Positions 9,345 to 20,323 of a DNA stretch of 64,000 nucleotides are shown one piece after another. The DNA is from JAKVBH01 sp049800955 (GTDB lineage Bacteria; Pseudomonadota; Alphaproteobacteria; Rhodobacterales; Rhodobacteraceae): positions 558,001 through 622,000 of the forward strand of contig NZ_JBNAGA010000001.1 of assembly GCF_049800955.1 (NCBI RefSeq). The letters run 5' to 3'. The notes under the pieces were generated by a model, which was not told the origin of the DNA, did not search any database, and was given only the letters and a program-made list of their open reading frames with translations. The position numbers were made by a program, and so were the translations under genes. Position 1 is the stretch's first letter; each line of letters opens with the position of its first letter.

Positions 9345-10769
9345 ATGAGCAAACCAGCGGGCACGGCCCCTTCCGGCGCAGGCGGAGCGCAGGCCAAATT
9401 CCTCTCGGGCAATCTGTTTCGCCATGTGTCTGTCATGTCGCTCACTGCTTCGGTGGGCTTGATGGCGGTCTTTCTCGTCGATTTTATCGACATGGTTTTC
9501 ATCTCGATGCTGGGCAAGGCGGAGCTGGCGGCGGCCATAGGCTATGCGGGCGCGATCTTGTTTTTCACCACGTCTTTCGGGATTGGTATGGCGATTGCGG
9601 CGGGCGCTCTGGTCGCCCGGGCTTTGGGCGCGGGCGAAGTTGAGGAGGCGCGCGCCAAGGCCAGTCATGCGCTTGTCTGGGGTATGATTTTCGGCGCGAT
9701 TTTCGCGGCTGTGGTCTGGGTCAATCTGGGCCCATTGGTGCGGCTTTTGGGGGCCGAGGGTGAGACGGAGGCGCTGGCGGTCTCGTATTTGCAGATCATC
9801 GTGCCCACCCTGCCGTTTTTGCTCGTGGGCATGATGGGGGGCGCGATCCTGCGGGCCCATGGCGCGGCGCGCGCGGCGATGATGGCCACGATTTACGGCG
9901 GGCTTGTCAATGCGGTGCTCGATCCGATCCTGATCTTTGGGCTGAACCTTGAGCTGACGGGCGCGGCTCTGGCCTCGGTCGCGGCTCGGCTGACCATTGC
10001 GGCCACGGCGCTACGGCCGATTTTCAAGAGCTATGGCGGGCTGATTGCGCCCCGGGTTCTGGGGCTTTTCGGCGATCTGCGGGTGATCCTCGCGATTGCC
10101 GTGCCTGCCATTCTCACTCAGCTGGCCACACCCATCGGGCAGGCCTATGTCACACGCGCCATGGCGGAATATGGCGAGGAGGCCGTCGCGGGCATGGCCA
10201 TAGTGGGCCGATTGACGCCGCTGGCCTTCGGGGTGATCTTTGCGCTCTCGGGTGCTGTGGGGCCGATCATCGGGCAGAACGCAGGCGCGCAACGGGCCGA
10301 CCGTGTGCAGGCGGCGTTCCGGGCCTCGCTGCTCTTTACCGCGCTTGTCGTGCTGTTCATGTCGGCCTTGCTGTTTGTGCTGCGCGAACCGATCGTGGCG
10401 ATCTTCGGAGCGGAAGGTGTCACGCGGGAGCTCGTCTTTCTGTTTTGCGGCCCGCTGGCGCTGGTGTTCTTTTTCAACGGCGCGCTCTTTGTCTCGAACG
10501 CGGCGTTCAACAATCTGGGCCATCCGTTTTATTCCACCGCGACCAATTGGGGGCGCCATACCATCGGCACGGTGCCGTTTGTCATGCTGGGCGCCTGGGC
10601 GCTGGGGGCGCCCGGGGTTTTGATCGGGCAGGCCGTGGGCGGCGTCGTCTTCGGGGGTTTGGCGGTCTGGATGGCCATGCGGATCACAGCGCAGCCGCTG
10701 GTTCTGGACGACAAACCCGCCTTTGCAGGCCACCGGCGGTTGACCCAGCTCTTCAATGCCCGCCGCTAG
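9345..10769 (+). CDS. MATE-family multidrug/Na+ efflux transporter
   Basis: 474 residues with about 12 hydrophobic segments in two related halves, typical of the MATE (NorM/DinF) family. Recognisable pieces include the early FIDMVFISMLGKAELAAA helix, the GALVARALGAGE loop after helix 2, and the second-half counterpart GAVGPIIGQNAGAQRADRV. It would export cationic drugs or metabolites at the inner membrane. GGAGG precedes the ATG. Its stop codon overlaps that of the converging GGCT gene. Confidence 0.92.
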   Translation: MSKPAGTAPSGAGGAQAKFLSGNLFRHVSVMSLTASVGLMAVFLVDFIDMVFISMLGKAELAAAIGYAGAILFFTTSFGIGMAIAAGALVARALGAGEVEEARAKASHALVWGMIFGAIFAAVVWVNLGPLVRLLGAEGETEALAVSYLQIIVPTLPFLLVGMMGGAILRAHGAARAAMMATIYGGLVNAVLDPILIFGLNLELTGAALASVAARLTIAATALRPIFKSYGGLIAPRVLGLFGDLRVILAIAVPAILTQLATPIGQAYVTRAMAEYGEEAVAGMAIVGRLTPLAFGVIFALSGAVGPIIGQNAGAQRADRVQAAFRASLLFTALVVLFMSALLFVLREPIVAIFGAEGVTRELVFLFCGPLALVFFFNGALFVSNAAFNNLGHPFYSTATNWGRHTIGTVPFVMLGAWALGAPGVLIGQAVGGVVFGGLAVWMAMRITAQPLVLDDKPAFAGHRRLTQLFNARR

Positions 10770-11323
10770 ATCCGCGTGATCCCCACCGTATCAAGCAAGC
10801 CGTCGATATGCGCCGCCTGGTGCGGGCTCAGCGGTTGGGCGCGGGGGTAGCGCGGGTTGTCCCGGTCTTGCAGAACCGGCGCGTGCCATCCGTCGGTTGT
10901 CTCCAGAAAATGCGTGAGACCCGCCGCGCCAAAGACCTGTTCATAGCCCGTCAGCACCGTGTCGAGATAGCTTTGCAGCACCGGATGCGCCGGGGTCGGG
11001 GCGAAATGCGCGCCCTCGGCAATGGCATAGACCGCGATATCTCCGCCGGGCGTTGCGCCGCTCACGCTCTCGGTCACCATGACACGCGCATAGGCCCATT
11101 CGCGCGCATCAAGTGCAGCCCAATCATCGGCAGGCACATCGGCGACGACGCCCCGAATGGCGCTGCCCGGCGCGCGCACCGCCGTCAGAAAAGCCACGTC
11201 GCGATGGGGCGTATGCCGCCAGGCCCGGCGCCACCCCTGCAAGGTCGCGGGGCGCACATTGGTGAACGAATGGGTCCGGGCATGCACCAGAGAGCCATAT
11301 CCAAAGAAATGATGTGCGCTCAT
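10766..11323 (-). CDS. Gamma-glutamylcyclotransferase-like protein
   Basis: 185 residues. It begins MSAHHFFGYGSLV, the glycine-rich substrate loop of the GGCT/BtrG fold, followed by TLQGWRRAW and a central GVVADVPADDWAALDAREW that supplies the acidic residues expected of the site. Members cleave gamma-glutamyl groups to 5-oxoproline or act in related acyl transfers. It overlaps the MATE stop by 4 bp tail to tail and diverges from the Rrf2 regulator. Confidence 0.85.
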   Translation of the reverse strand: MSAHHFFGYGSLVHARTHSFTNVRPATLQGWRRAWRHTPHRDVAFLTAVRAPGSAIRGVVADVPADDWAALDAREWAYARVMVTESVSGATPGGDIAVYAIAEGAHFAPTPAHPVLQSYLDTVLTGYEQVFGAAGLTHFLETTDGWHAPVLQDRDNPRYPRAQPLSPHQAAHIDGLLDTVGITRI

Positions 11324-11437
11324 CTGCTACAGGGGCCTGTTGATATATGTCATGTTTCTAAGTCACCTTTTGGTTTACGGTCTGTGCCCAGGGTCCAGGA
11401 TTGGTGCCTGAAATCAGACCAGCGCGAGGGTATTTCA

Positions 11438-11884
11438 ATGCGGGTCACGAAGCGAACGAACATTGCCATGCGGGTCTTGATGTACTGCGCGGCCAACAAG
11501 GACAGGCTTGTCACCAAGTCAGAAATCGCCGAGCGCTGCAATGCGTCGGAAAACCATTTGGCACAAGTCGTCAATCAATTGGGGCAGCTGGGCTATCTGG
11601 CAACGCATCGGGGCCGCAATGGTGGTCTGGAGCTGGGCCGGGCTGCCGCTGCGATCCGAATTGGTGAGGTTTTCCGGGCACTTGAAGCCCCTGTGCCTAT
11701 TGCCGAATGCTTTGCGGATGTCGACAATACCTGTCCGCTGACAGCCCATTGCCGCCTGCGCGTGGCGCTCAGGGATGCGGCGGAAAGCTTTTATGCGCAT
11801 CTCGATGAGATCACGCTGGATGCGCTCTTGTGCGATAACGCGCCTCTTGAGGCGCTGCTGACACCGGTGAGCTGCACGCGCTAA
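11438..11884 (+). CDS. Rrf2-family regulator, NsrR-like
   Basis: 148 residues. The N-terminal winged helix (TNIAMRVLMYCA, then SEIAERCNASENHLAQVVNQL and GYLATHRGRNGGLELGR) and the IRIGEVFRALE linker match NsrR. Three Cys residues in CFADVDNTCPLTAHC are spaced as in the [Fe-S] ligands of NsrR-type nitric-oxide sensors. GAGGG precedes ATG 11438. No NO-detoxification gene is adjacent; the next transcribed unit is gcvTHP behind a glycine riboswitch. The target is therefore inferred to be distant or the gcv operon itself. Confidence 0.88.
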   Translation: MRVTKRTNIAMRVLMYCAANKDRLVTKSEIAERCNASENHLAQVVNQLGQLGYLATHRGRNGGLELGRAAAAIRIGEVFRALEAPVPIAECFADVDNTCPLTAHCRLRVALRDAAESFYAHLDEITLDALLCDNAPLEALLTPVSCTR

Positions 11885-11902
11885 ACGGGGCTTGCCCGAA
11901 CG

Positions 11903-11918
11903 GTATGCTCTGGCATAC
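11903..11918. promoter_or_regulatory. Inverted repeat GTATGC-N4-GCATAC
   Basis: A perfect 6-bp inverted repeat lies 18 bp after the regulator stop and just ahead of the riboswitch. Its position at the probable gcvT promoter suggests a protein-binding site. Whether the adjacent Rrf2 protein binds it is inference. Confidence 0.4.
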
Positions 11919-11929
11919 ATCTTGTGTAT

Positions 11930-12100
11930 CTCAGATGGGAGAATCGGTGCGACGCGCCGGTGCCGAAGGAGCAACCGCCCCGGAAACTCTCAGGCCCAAC
12001 GGACCATTTGAGACACAACAGACTCTGGAGAGAGGCGCGACATTCGCGCCCGCCGAAGGGATAACGATCTCAGGCGAAAAGACAGAGGGGGCATCTGAGG
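11930..12100 (+). ncRNA. Tandem glycine riboswitch upstream of gcvTHP
   Basis: Two successive glycine aptamers are visible. The first has GGGAGA, GCCGAAGGAGCAA and ACTCTCAGGC at the conserved spacing (about 11935-12015). The second has GGAGAG, CGCCGAAGGGATAA, ATCTCAGGCGAAAAGACAG (about 12025-12095). Such tandem aptamers bind glycine and turn on the glycine cleavage operon, which starts 77 bp downstream. The exact helix ends were not folded. Confidence 0.93.
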
Positions 12101-12176
12101 CGCGCCAAATCAGGCTGCGCATGGGTGCCGGACGGTTTCATTCCAATGACCTCCGGAGATGACGGAGGGTCCGCGC

Positions 12177-13325
12177 ATGGCGGAGACAGATAACGCGAAT
12201 AGCGGTGATCTCAGGCGCACGCCCCTGCATGGGTTGCATGTGGAGCTGGGCGCGAAGATGGTGCCTTTCGCGGGCTATGAGATGCCGGTGAGCTATCCGC
12301 TGGGTGTCCTCAAGGAGCATCTGCATTGCCGCGCGCAGGCCGGGCTTTTTGACGTGAGCCACATGGGGCAGGTCGTGCTGCGCGCGCGGGACCCGGAGGT
12401 GGCAAAGCTGGCGCTGGAGCGGCTTATCCCGCAAGATGTGCTTGGCCTGCCCGAGGGGCGGCAGCGCTACGGATTTTTCACCAACGATGCCGGCGGGATC
12501 GAGGATGATCTGATGTTTGCCAATCGCGGCGATCATCTCTTCCTCGTGGTCAATGCGGCCTGCAAGGAGGCCGATATCGCGCGGCTGCGCGCGGCGCTGG
12601 AGCCTGAGGTGACAATCAAGGAGATCACCACCCGCGCGCTGATTGCGTTGCAGGGGCCTGCGGCGGAGGCTGTACTCGCCGCCCATCATCCCGATTTTGC
12701 CGCCATGCGGTTTATGGAGGTGGCGACCCTGCCGCTGGGCGGTGCGGAGTGCTGGGTCTCACGCTCAGGCTATACGGGCGAGGATGGCTTTGAGATTTCC
12801 GTGCCCGAGGCTGCGGCGGAAGACGTGGCGCGCGCGCTTTTGGCGGATGAGCGGGTAGAGGCTATCGGTTTGGGCGCGCGGGATTCCCTGCGGCTGGAGG
12901 CGGGGCTGTGCCTTTATGGCCATGACATTGACAGCGCCACCAGTCCGGTTGCCGCCAATCTGACATGGGCCATGCAGAAGGTCCGCCGCCCCGGCGGCGC
13001 GCGGGCGGGCGGGTATCCGGGCGCGGAGCAAATCGCGGGCGAATTGGCCGAGAGCACAGCCATGGCGCGCGTCGGATTGCGCCCCGGCGGACGGGCGCCC
13101 ATCCGCGAAGGCGTGGCACTTTTTGCCAGTGAGGCTGCGTCAGAGCCAGTGGGCCATGTGACCTCGGGAGGCTTTGGGCCCAGTGTTCAGGGGCCTGTGG
13201 CCATGGGCTATGTCGCGCGGGCGCTGGCCCAGCCGGGCCGCCCGATCTGGGCAGAGCTGCGCGGCAAGCGCGTCGCTGTAGAGATCGTCAACCTGCCCTT
13301 CGTGGCAGCCAATTTCAAACGATGA
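12177..13325 (+). CDS. gcvT: Aminomethyltransferase, T-protein of glycine cleavage
   Basis: 382 residues. It starts LRRTPLHGLHVELGAKMVPFAGYEMPVSY, has the folate-domain DVSHMGQ block, FFTNDAGGIEDDL, and the SRSGYTGEDGFEI motif, and ends in the barrel domain with GHVTSGGFGPS. T-protein moves the methylene carbon from aminomethyl-lipoyl-H protein to tetrahydrofolate and releases ammonia. ATG 12177 follows GGAGGG with good spacing. It is the first gene of the riboswitch-controlled operon. Confidence 0.96.
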   Translation: MAETDNANSGDLRRTPLHGLHVELGAKMVPFAGYEMPVSYPLGVLKEHLHCRAQAGLFDVSHMGQVVLRARDPEVAKLALERLIPQDVLGLPEGRQRYGFFTNDAGGIEDDLMFANRGDHLFLVVNAACKEADIARLRAALEPEVTIKEITTRALIALQGPAAEAVLAAHHPDFAAMRFMEVATLPLGGAECWVSRSGYTGEDGFEISVPEAAAEDVARALLADERVEAIGLGARDSLRLEAGLCLYGHDIDSATSPVAANLTWAMQKVRRPGGARAGGYPGAEQIAGELAESTAMARVGLRPGGRAPIREGVALFASEAASEPVGHVTSGGFGPSVQGPVAMGYVARALAQPGRPIWAELRGKRVAVEIVNLPFVAANFKR

Positions 13326-13333
13326 GGGATCAG

Positions 13334-13693
13334 ATGAAATATACCGAAGAACATGAATGGCTTGCGGTGGAGGGGGAGATTGTGACCGTGGGGATCACGG
13401 CCCATGCCGCCGAACAGCTGGGCGATGTGGTCTTTGTAGAGATGCCCGAAGAAGGCACGACCGTGAGCAAGGACGATGAGATCGTCGTGATCGAAAGCGT
13501 CAAGGCGGCCTCGGATATCCTCGCGCCGATTGATGGCGAAATCGTCGAAGTCAACGCTGCGCTGGAAGATGAACCCGGCAAAGTCAATGACGACCCCGAG
13601 GGCGAGGCGTGGTTCTTCAAGATCAAGGCCTCCGATCTTTCTCAGGTCGAGGCGTACATGGATGAGGCGGCCTACAAGGCGTTTATCGCCTGA
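13334..13693 (+). CDS. gcvH: Glycine cleavage H protein
   Basis: 119 residues from ATG 13334 (MKYTEEHEWLAVE); an ATG at 13322 overlapping the gcvT stop is a possible alternative, but GAGGG lies between the two. The lipoylated lysine is in VIESVKAASDI. The domain is complete, ending DEAAYKAFIA. It carries the aminomethyl intermediate between GcvP, GcvT and the L-protein; no L-protein gene is in this operon. Confidence 0.96.
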   Translation: MKYTEEHEWLAVEGEIVTVGITAHAAEQLGDVVFVEMPEEGTTVSKDDEIVVIESVKAASDILAPIDGEIVEVNAALEDEPGKVNDDPEGEAWFFKIKASDLSQVEAYMDEAAYKAFIA

Positions 13694-13714
13694 GCGACGC
13701 GATTGGCCGGGGTA

Positions 13715-13825
13715 GGGGGCTCTGCCTGCAGGTTTGTTTAGTGGGGGGCTCTGCCCGCAGGTTTTTTTAGCGGGGGGCTCTGCCCCCCGGGCCTCGCGGC
13801 CCTCCCCCCGAGGTATTTGAGGACA
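13715..13825. repeat. 29-bp tandem repeat ending in GC-rich hairpins, gcvH-gcvP gap
   Basis: GGGGGCTCTGCC recurs at 13715, 13744 and 13773, an exact 29-bp period; the first two units continue with GCAGGTTT-TTTAG. The third unit leads into hairpins (GGGGGG-CTCTG-CCCCCC, then GGGCCTCGCGGCCC) and CCTCCCCCCGAGGTATTTGA. Similar GGGGGCTCTGCCCCC elements are common between genes in this family. It separates gcvP from gcvH by 178 bp inside the operon. Confidence 0.75.
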
Positions 13826-13871
13826 AAAGAAGCACGGGACCTGCGCGATCCCTGGCGTGAGGAGACATATC

Positions 13872-16721
<2,850 letters not shown>

Positions 16722-16756
16722 GGGGCTCGGCAGGGGTCGTGACGCCTATTCTGTGA

Positions 16757-16922
16757 ACCCAGCCCGGTACGCGGTGAAGCCGCAGGGCAAAACCAGCCCG
16801 TCCCTCGGGCTGGTTTTTGGGTCGCCGTGAGAGCGACCGATGTCTGGTGCTCGAATTTGGCCAACATAAAATGCCTTGGAAGGGGTGTTGCAACCACCAC
16901 CCCAGGAGCTGGTTTTGCCCTG
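16757..16922 (+). repeat. 166-bp intergenic repeat, copy 1
   Basis: Begins ACCCAGCCCGGTACGCGG, contains a hairpin built on CCAGCCCG/CGGGCTGG, and ends CACCCCAGGAGCTGG followed by TTTTGCCCTG. Copy 2 has the same length and landmarks. The distance between the hairpin CCAGCCC and the CACCCCAGG box is 105 bp in both. It follows gcvP directly. Confidence 0.85.
16789..16818 (+). terminator. Terminator after gcvP, inside repeat copy 1
   Basis: AACCAGCCCG (16791-16800) pairs perfectly with CGGGCTGGTT (16806-16815), followed by T residues. The mobile or dispersed repeat thus appears to supply the terminator of the gcv operon. Confidence 0.75.
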
Positions 16923-17011
16923 TTTGGAGGGTCGATTGCTCCAGCTCGGTCCGCGCGCGATGTATAAGGCCAGTTACGAACTTGCCTTAACCCGTCTTGG
17001 AGTTCTGAAAG

Positions 17012-17177
17012 ACCCAGCCCGGTACGCGGCGGAGCCGCAGGGCAAAGCCAGCCCCTCCCACGGGCTGGCTTTTGGGTTGCGGTAAGCGCAACCTTCGTCT
17101 GATGCGTGGATTTGGCCTACATAAGGTACATTGGAAAAAGTGTTGCAAGCGCCACCCCAGGGGCTGGCTTTGCCCTG
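17012..17177 (+). repeat. 166-bp intergenic repeat, copy 2
   Basis: Same start box, hairpin (AAGCCAGCCC/GGGCTGGCTT), TTTGGCC-ACATAA middle, GTGTTGCAA and terminal CACCCCAGGGGCTGG box as copy 1, with scattered substitutions. A further terminal box alone occurs at 17268-17290. The 574-bp stretch 16722-17295 holds these repeats and no convincing gene. Confidence 0.85.
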
Positions 17178-17295
17178 ATTGGATTGGCTCGCTCAGCGTG
17201 GTGTCTTGCTGCGCGGGGGCATGGGCACGGAAGCGCCAAGATATTCAAGCGCTACTGTGCCGCGCATCACCCCAGGGGCTGGTTTTGCCCCGCGC

Positions 17296-18267
17296 TCAGC
17301 CCTTGGCCTTGGCGAAGACCTGATCGATCATCGCCTGTGTGCCGCGCGAGAATTCCAGGGGGCAGGGGTAGGCCACCCCGTCCAACACTGACGCGTTGAA
17401 CGCCTCACCTTGCAACACATATTGGTTCACGCCCGGCCAGCGCCATGAGGTGACTTCCAGCCCCGGCCGGTGCAGCTCGACGCGCGCGGTGTCAAACACC
17501 CCGGCATTGAAGGGCGCGGTCAGACGGATCAGGCCATGGGTGCCGTGGATATTGACCTCCTGACGCGGCAGCATGCGCATGGAGTTCACGGCGGAGAAAT
17601 GGAACGAGGGAAACCGCGCGGTGATCTGGGACCAGACATCGACATCATTCTCCCAACGCACCTCGGCCGAGAGGATCTCCTCAGGCTCTTCGCCCGTGAC
17701 AAAGCGCGCGGTGCCGTAGGTATAGACGCCTATGTCAGGGATCGCACCGCCGCCGGTCTCGGGGCGGTTGCGGATATTGCCGCCATCTTCGGCATTGTTG
17801 TAGCTGAAGACGCTGTCGATCTGGACCAGCTCGCCAACCTCGCCCGCTTGCAACAGATCGCGCGCCTTGTGCCATTGCGGGTGATGCACGACCATATAGG
17901 CCTCTGCGGCCACCAGCCCGGTTGCGTCGCGCTTGACGATGACCGGGTCAAAACCTGCGGCCTCCATCGCGAGGGGCTTTTCGACGAGCACATGTTTGCC
18001 CGCCTCCAACGCCTTGAGGCTCCATTCGATATGCAGGTGATTGGGCAGGGGGATGTAGACGGCGTCGATGCTGTCAGAGGCCAGCAGGGCATCATAGCTG
18101 TCAAAGATCTCCAGCCCGGGGGCGAGCTCAATAAAGGGTTTGGCCTTGTCAGCACTGGAGGTGGCCAGCGCCGCGAGGCTCCCGCGCGCGGCGCGGTGCA
18201 GCGCCGGGGCCATATGCTGTCTGGCAAAATTCGCGGCGCCCAGAATGCCCCATCTGACGTGATCCAT
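17296..18267 (-). CDS. Gfo/Idh/MocA-family oxidoreductase
   Basis: 323 residues. The N-terminal Rossmann domain starts VRWGILGAANFARQHMAPAL and contains VYIPLPNHLHIEWSLKALEAGKHVLVEKPLA, the EKP lysine region of the family; the C-terminal half is the alpha/beta dimerisation and substrate domain (GGGAIPDIGVYTYGTARF). These NAD(P)-dependent enzymes oxidise sugars, inositols or related alcohols. No transporter or sugar gene adjoins it, so the substrate is open. Confidence 0.92.
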   Translation of the reverse strand: MDHVRWGILGAANFARQHMAPALHRAARGSLAALATSSADKAKPFIELAPGLEIFDSYDALLASDSIDAVYIPLPNHLHIEWSLKALEAGKHVLVEKPLAMEAAGFDPVIVKRDATGLVAAEAYMVVHHPQWHKARDLLQAGEVGELVQIDSVFSYNNAEDGGNIRNRPETGGGAIPDIGVYTYGTARFVTGEEPEEILSAEVRWENDVDVWSQITARFPSFHFSAVNSMRMLPRQEVNIHGTHGLIRLTAPFNAGVFDTARVELHRPGLEVTSWRWPGVNQYVLQGEAFNASVLDGVAYPCPLEFSRGTQAMIDQVFAKAKG

Positions 18268-18430
18268 GGCTGTCCTCTCCCCTTTTTTGTGCGCTTACCC
18301 AAGCGCGTTTAGGGGGGGAATTCAAGGGGCTGGGCGGGTCAGCGGTCGGCATTGCCAGACTCTCAGATGCAGCGTAAGGTTCAGAACGTAAGTAATTTTA
18401 TGCGTATTAAACCAACAGGGGAGTATTCCT

Positions 18431-19033
18431 ATGTCTTTATCCAAAACATGTGCCGCCAGCGTGATCGCGCTTGCCTGTGCATCCGGGGCGCATGCGGCCA
18501 CGTTTGATCTCACCGGTGATGATATCACCATGCAGCGATTGGTCGAAGTCGATGGCAGTGTGCTCTCGGAAGTATCGACGGATGCAACCGTGAGCGGCGC
18601 GGTCGAATTTGATTGCAATATTGTCCCAGAGCCCTGCGGCTTCGGCTCTGGGGGTGTTCTTTTCTCCGTCGATCTGACCGCAACGCAGATCATCATGGCC
18701 TATGATGGCGCGCCAAACTCTAGCATTGGCTTCTCTCAGTTTACCGGGACAGACACGTTTAACGGTTTCAACTTCACCGGGCTGGATTTCGGCATGCCGA
18801 TCACAGGCGTCGCCGTCACGGGCACCGAGACAACAGGCACGCCCGTGGTAAGTTTCACGGCCAATTCCGTGTCAATTGACATGAGCGGCTCCGGTATTAG
18901 TGGCGGCGGGTCCTTCATATTCGACATATCCGGGACCGTGGCCCCTGTGCCTTTGCCTGCCGCCCTGCCGCTTGCGGCTGGTGGGCTGCTGGCGTTGTTC
19001 GGGCTGGGCTACCGTCGCAAACAGCGCGCGTGA
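18431..19033 (+). CDS. VPLPA-CTERM surface protein
   Basis: 200 residues. Signal peptide MSLSKTCAASVIALACASGAHA, a beta-rich middle with no recognised domain and a Cys pair (CNIVPEPCGF), then the sorting signal VPLPAALPLAAGG with hydrophobic segment and basic end RRKQRA. It is expected to be exported and processed by an exosortase encoded elsewhere. GGGGAG precedes the ATG, and a strong terminator follows the stop. Confidence 0.88.
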   Translation: MSLSKTCAASVIALACASGAHAATFDLTGDDITMQRLVEVDGSVLSEVSTDATVSGAVEFDCNIVPEPCGFGSGGVLFSVDLTATQIIMAYDGAPNSSIGFSQFTGTDTFNGFNFTGLDFGMPITGVAVTGTETTGTPVVSFTANSVSIDMSGSGISGGGSFIFDISGTVAPVPLPAALPLAAGGLLALFGLGYRRKQRA

Positions 19034-19056
19034 GGGTCTAACCCAGATGCAAAGAA

Positions 19057-19088
19057 GGCCTCGGAGACATCTCCGGGGCCTTCGTTTT
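19057..19088 (+). terminator. Rho-independent terminator
   Basis: GGCCTCGGAGA pairs with TCTCCGGGGCC around a 2-base loop and is followed by TTCGTTTT. It ends the VPLPA gene at 18431-19033. Confidence 0.75.
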
Positions 19089-19126
19089 GTTGTGCCTTAC
19101 GAGGGAACATCTGGAGGAACCTTGGA

Positions 19127-19255
19127 TTAGGCGGAGGCGAGCATGCCTTGTTCTTTCGCCATGTCGCGCAACTTTCTTCGCAGCTTTTGCAATCGCGCGG
19201 ATCTCGATCTGGCCGATGCGTTCGCGGCTCAAGTCATATTCGCCGGACAATCGCC
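19127..19255 (-). pseudogene. Duplicated, decayed 3' end of rpoH
   Basis: Read on the minus strand, one frame gives LSGEYDLSRERIGQIEIRAI and a second gives AKEQGMLASA followed by TAA. These match the last 40 or so residues of the intact rpoH at 21319-22215 (LSGEYDVSRERIRQIEVRAF ... LAKEQGMLTSA), in the same order and orientation and sharing the flanking GTGCCTTACGAG downstream of the stop. A frameshift lies between the two parts and homology stops near 19255. The rest of 19034-19383 holds only this fragment and the terminator. Confidence 0.85.
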
Positions 19256-19383
19256 CCTCCGCCCTGAGGGTGGACGCTGCGAGACAGTGATCACCCTTTG
19301 CCGGGATGCCGTCCTTGCATCTGGGGCGCGGGGGTGATGCGCGGGTGGGGATGACGCCGCCTTGCGGAGCTTTGCCATTGGCG

Positions 19384-20084
19384 TCAGGCCGGTTTGCTGA
19401 CCTCAAAACTGAACCGTCCTGTCGAGAAGAAATGCTCTCCACGGGCATTCAGCGTGGCCTGTTCCTCTGCCCAGGCCTGAAGCTCCTCCTCGGGGATGGT
19501 CTGTTGTCCGGCCACATAGGCCAGAATGAACGGCACCACCATCTCGCCGTAACAGCCCTCGTAGCGGTCAAGATTGACGATGGGGAAATAGCTCACCTCA
19601 TCAACGACCAGACCGGCGCTCCTGAGCCGCGCGCCTAATGTGCGCGGCAGTCTGCTATCGGCGCAATGGGGGGCAAAGGCTCGCAGAACCCGGTCTATGC
19701 GGTCGGGATCCGCACTATGCCAGCAGATGCCGTCCCAATCCGTGGCCAGGATCAGCGCGCGGCCCCGGGCTTCAACACCCGATGCACCTCCCGGCAAAAC
19801 TGCGCGATGTCGGGCACATACTCAGCCACCTGTGTGCTGACAACGACGTCGAAAGCGCCGTCTTCGAAGGGCAGGTCGGCGGCATCGGCGGTGCGGTAGC
19901 TGAGCCAGTCCTGCGTGATGCGCTGTGTGGCGAGAAAGCCGGGCCCGCTTCCAATATCGAGAACGCGCTCGTCCGTCTGGATCGCGAGCCGTCGCAAGGT
20001 ATCGTCGCGTTGCGCCACAACATCGGGCCCGAGATACACCGCCTCAAGCCGCTCTGCTGCGGCGTCGTCGTATCGCATGCCCAT
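19384..20084 (-). pseudogene. Class I SAM-dependent methyltransferase, frameshifted
   Basis: The 5' part starts at ATG 20084 behind GGAGGAAT and encodes a UbiE-like Rossmann domain: VLDIGSGPGFLA (SAM loop), TADAADLPFEDGAFDVVVST and EVHRVLKPG. It then hits a stop near 19752. A second frame continues the fold with GRALILATDWDGICWHS through to 19384. One extra G in the CCCGGGG run at 19761-19767 would join them into a single protein of about 230 residues. Either a true frameshift or a base-calling error; the C-terminal half still looks well conserved, which favours an error or a recent event. Confidence 0.82.
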
Positions 20085-20323
20085 CTGGTCATTCCTCCCG
20101 TCCCTAAGCAACACGCGACCATTGCGGCACAAGGTCGGGAAGCGGCGCAGGACAAGCCGCAGTGTGCTGGCGTGACCCGGTCGGTCAGACCGTTGCCCGC
20201 TTGGGGCCGGTTCGGGCCTGTTCCGGGGTGAGGCCGCCTTCTCTCCGCAGGTTCTGTGGTTTGCGACGGCGATTTATGGTATCCTCGCCTTTTCACAACT
20301 GAACAGATTTGAGGGGGCTGATC

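Noticed and set aside
13715..13800. Possible CRISPR array from 29-bp periodicity
   Set aside because: The units are contiguous tandem repeats with no unique spacers and no cas genes nearby.
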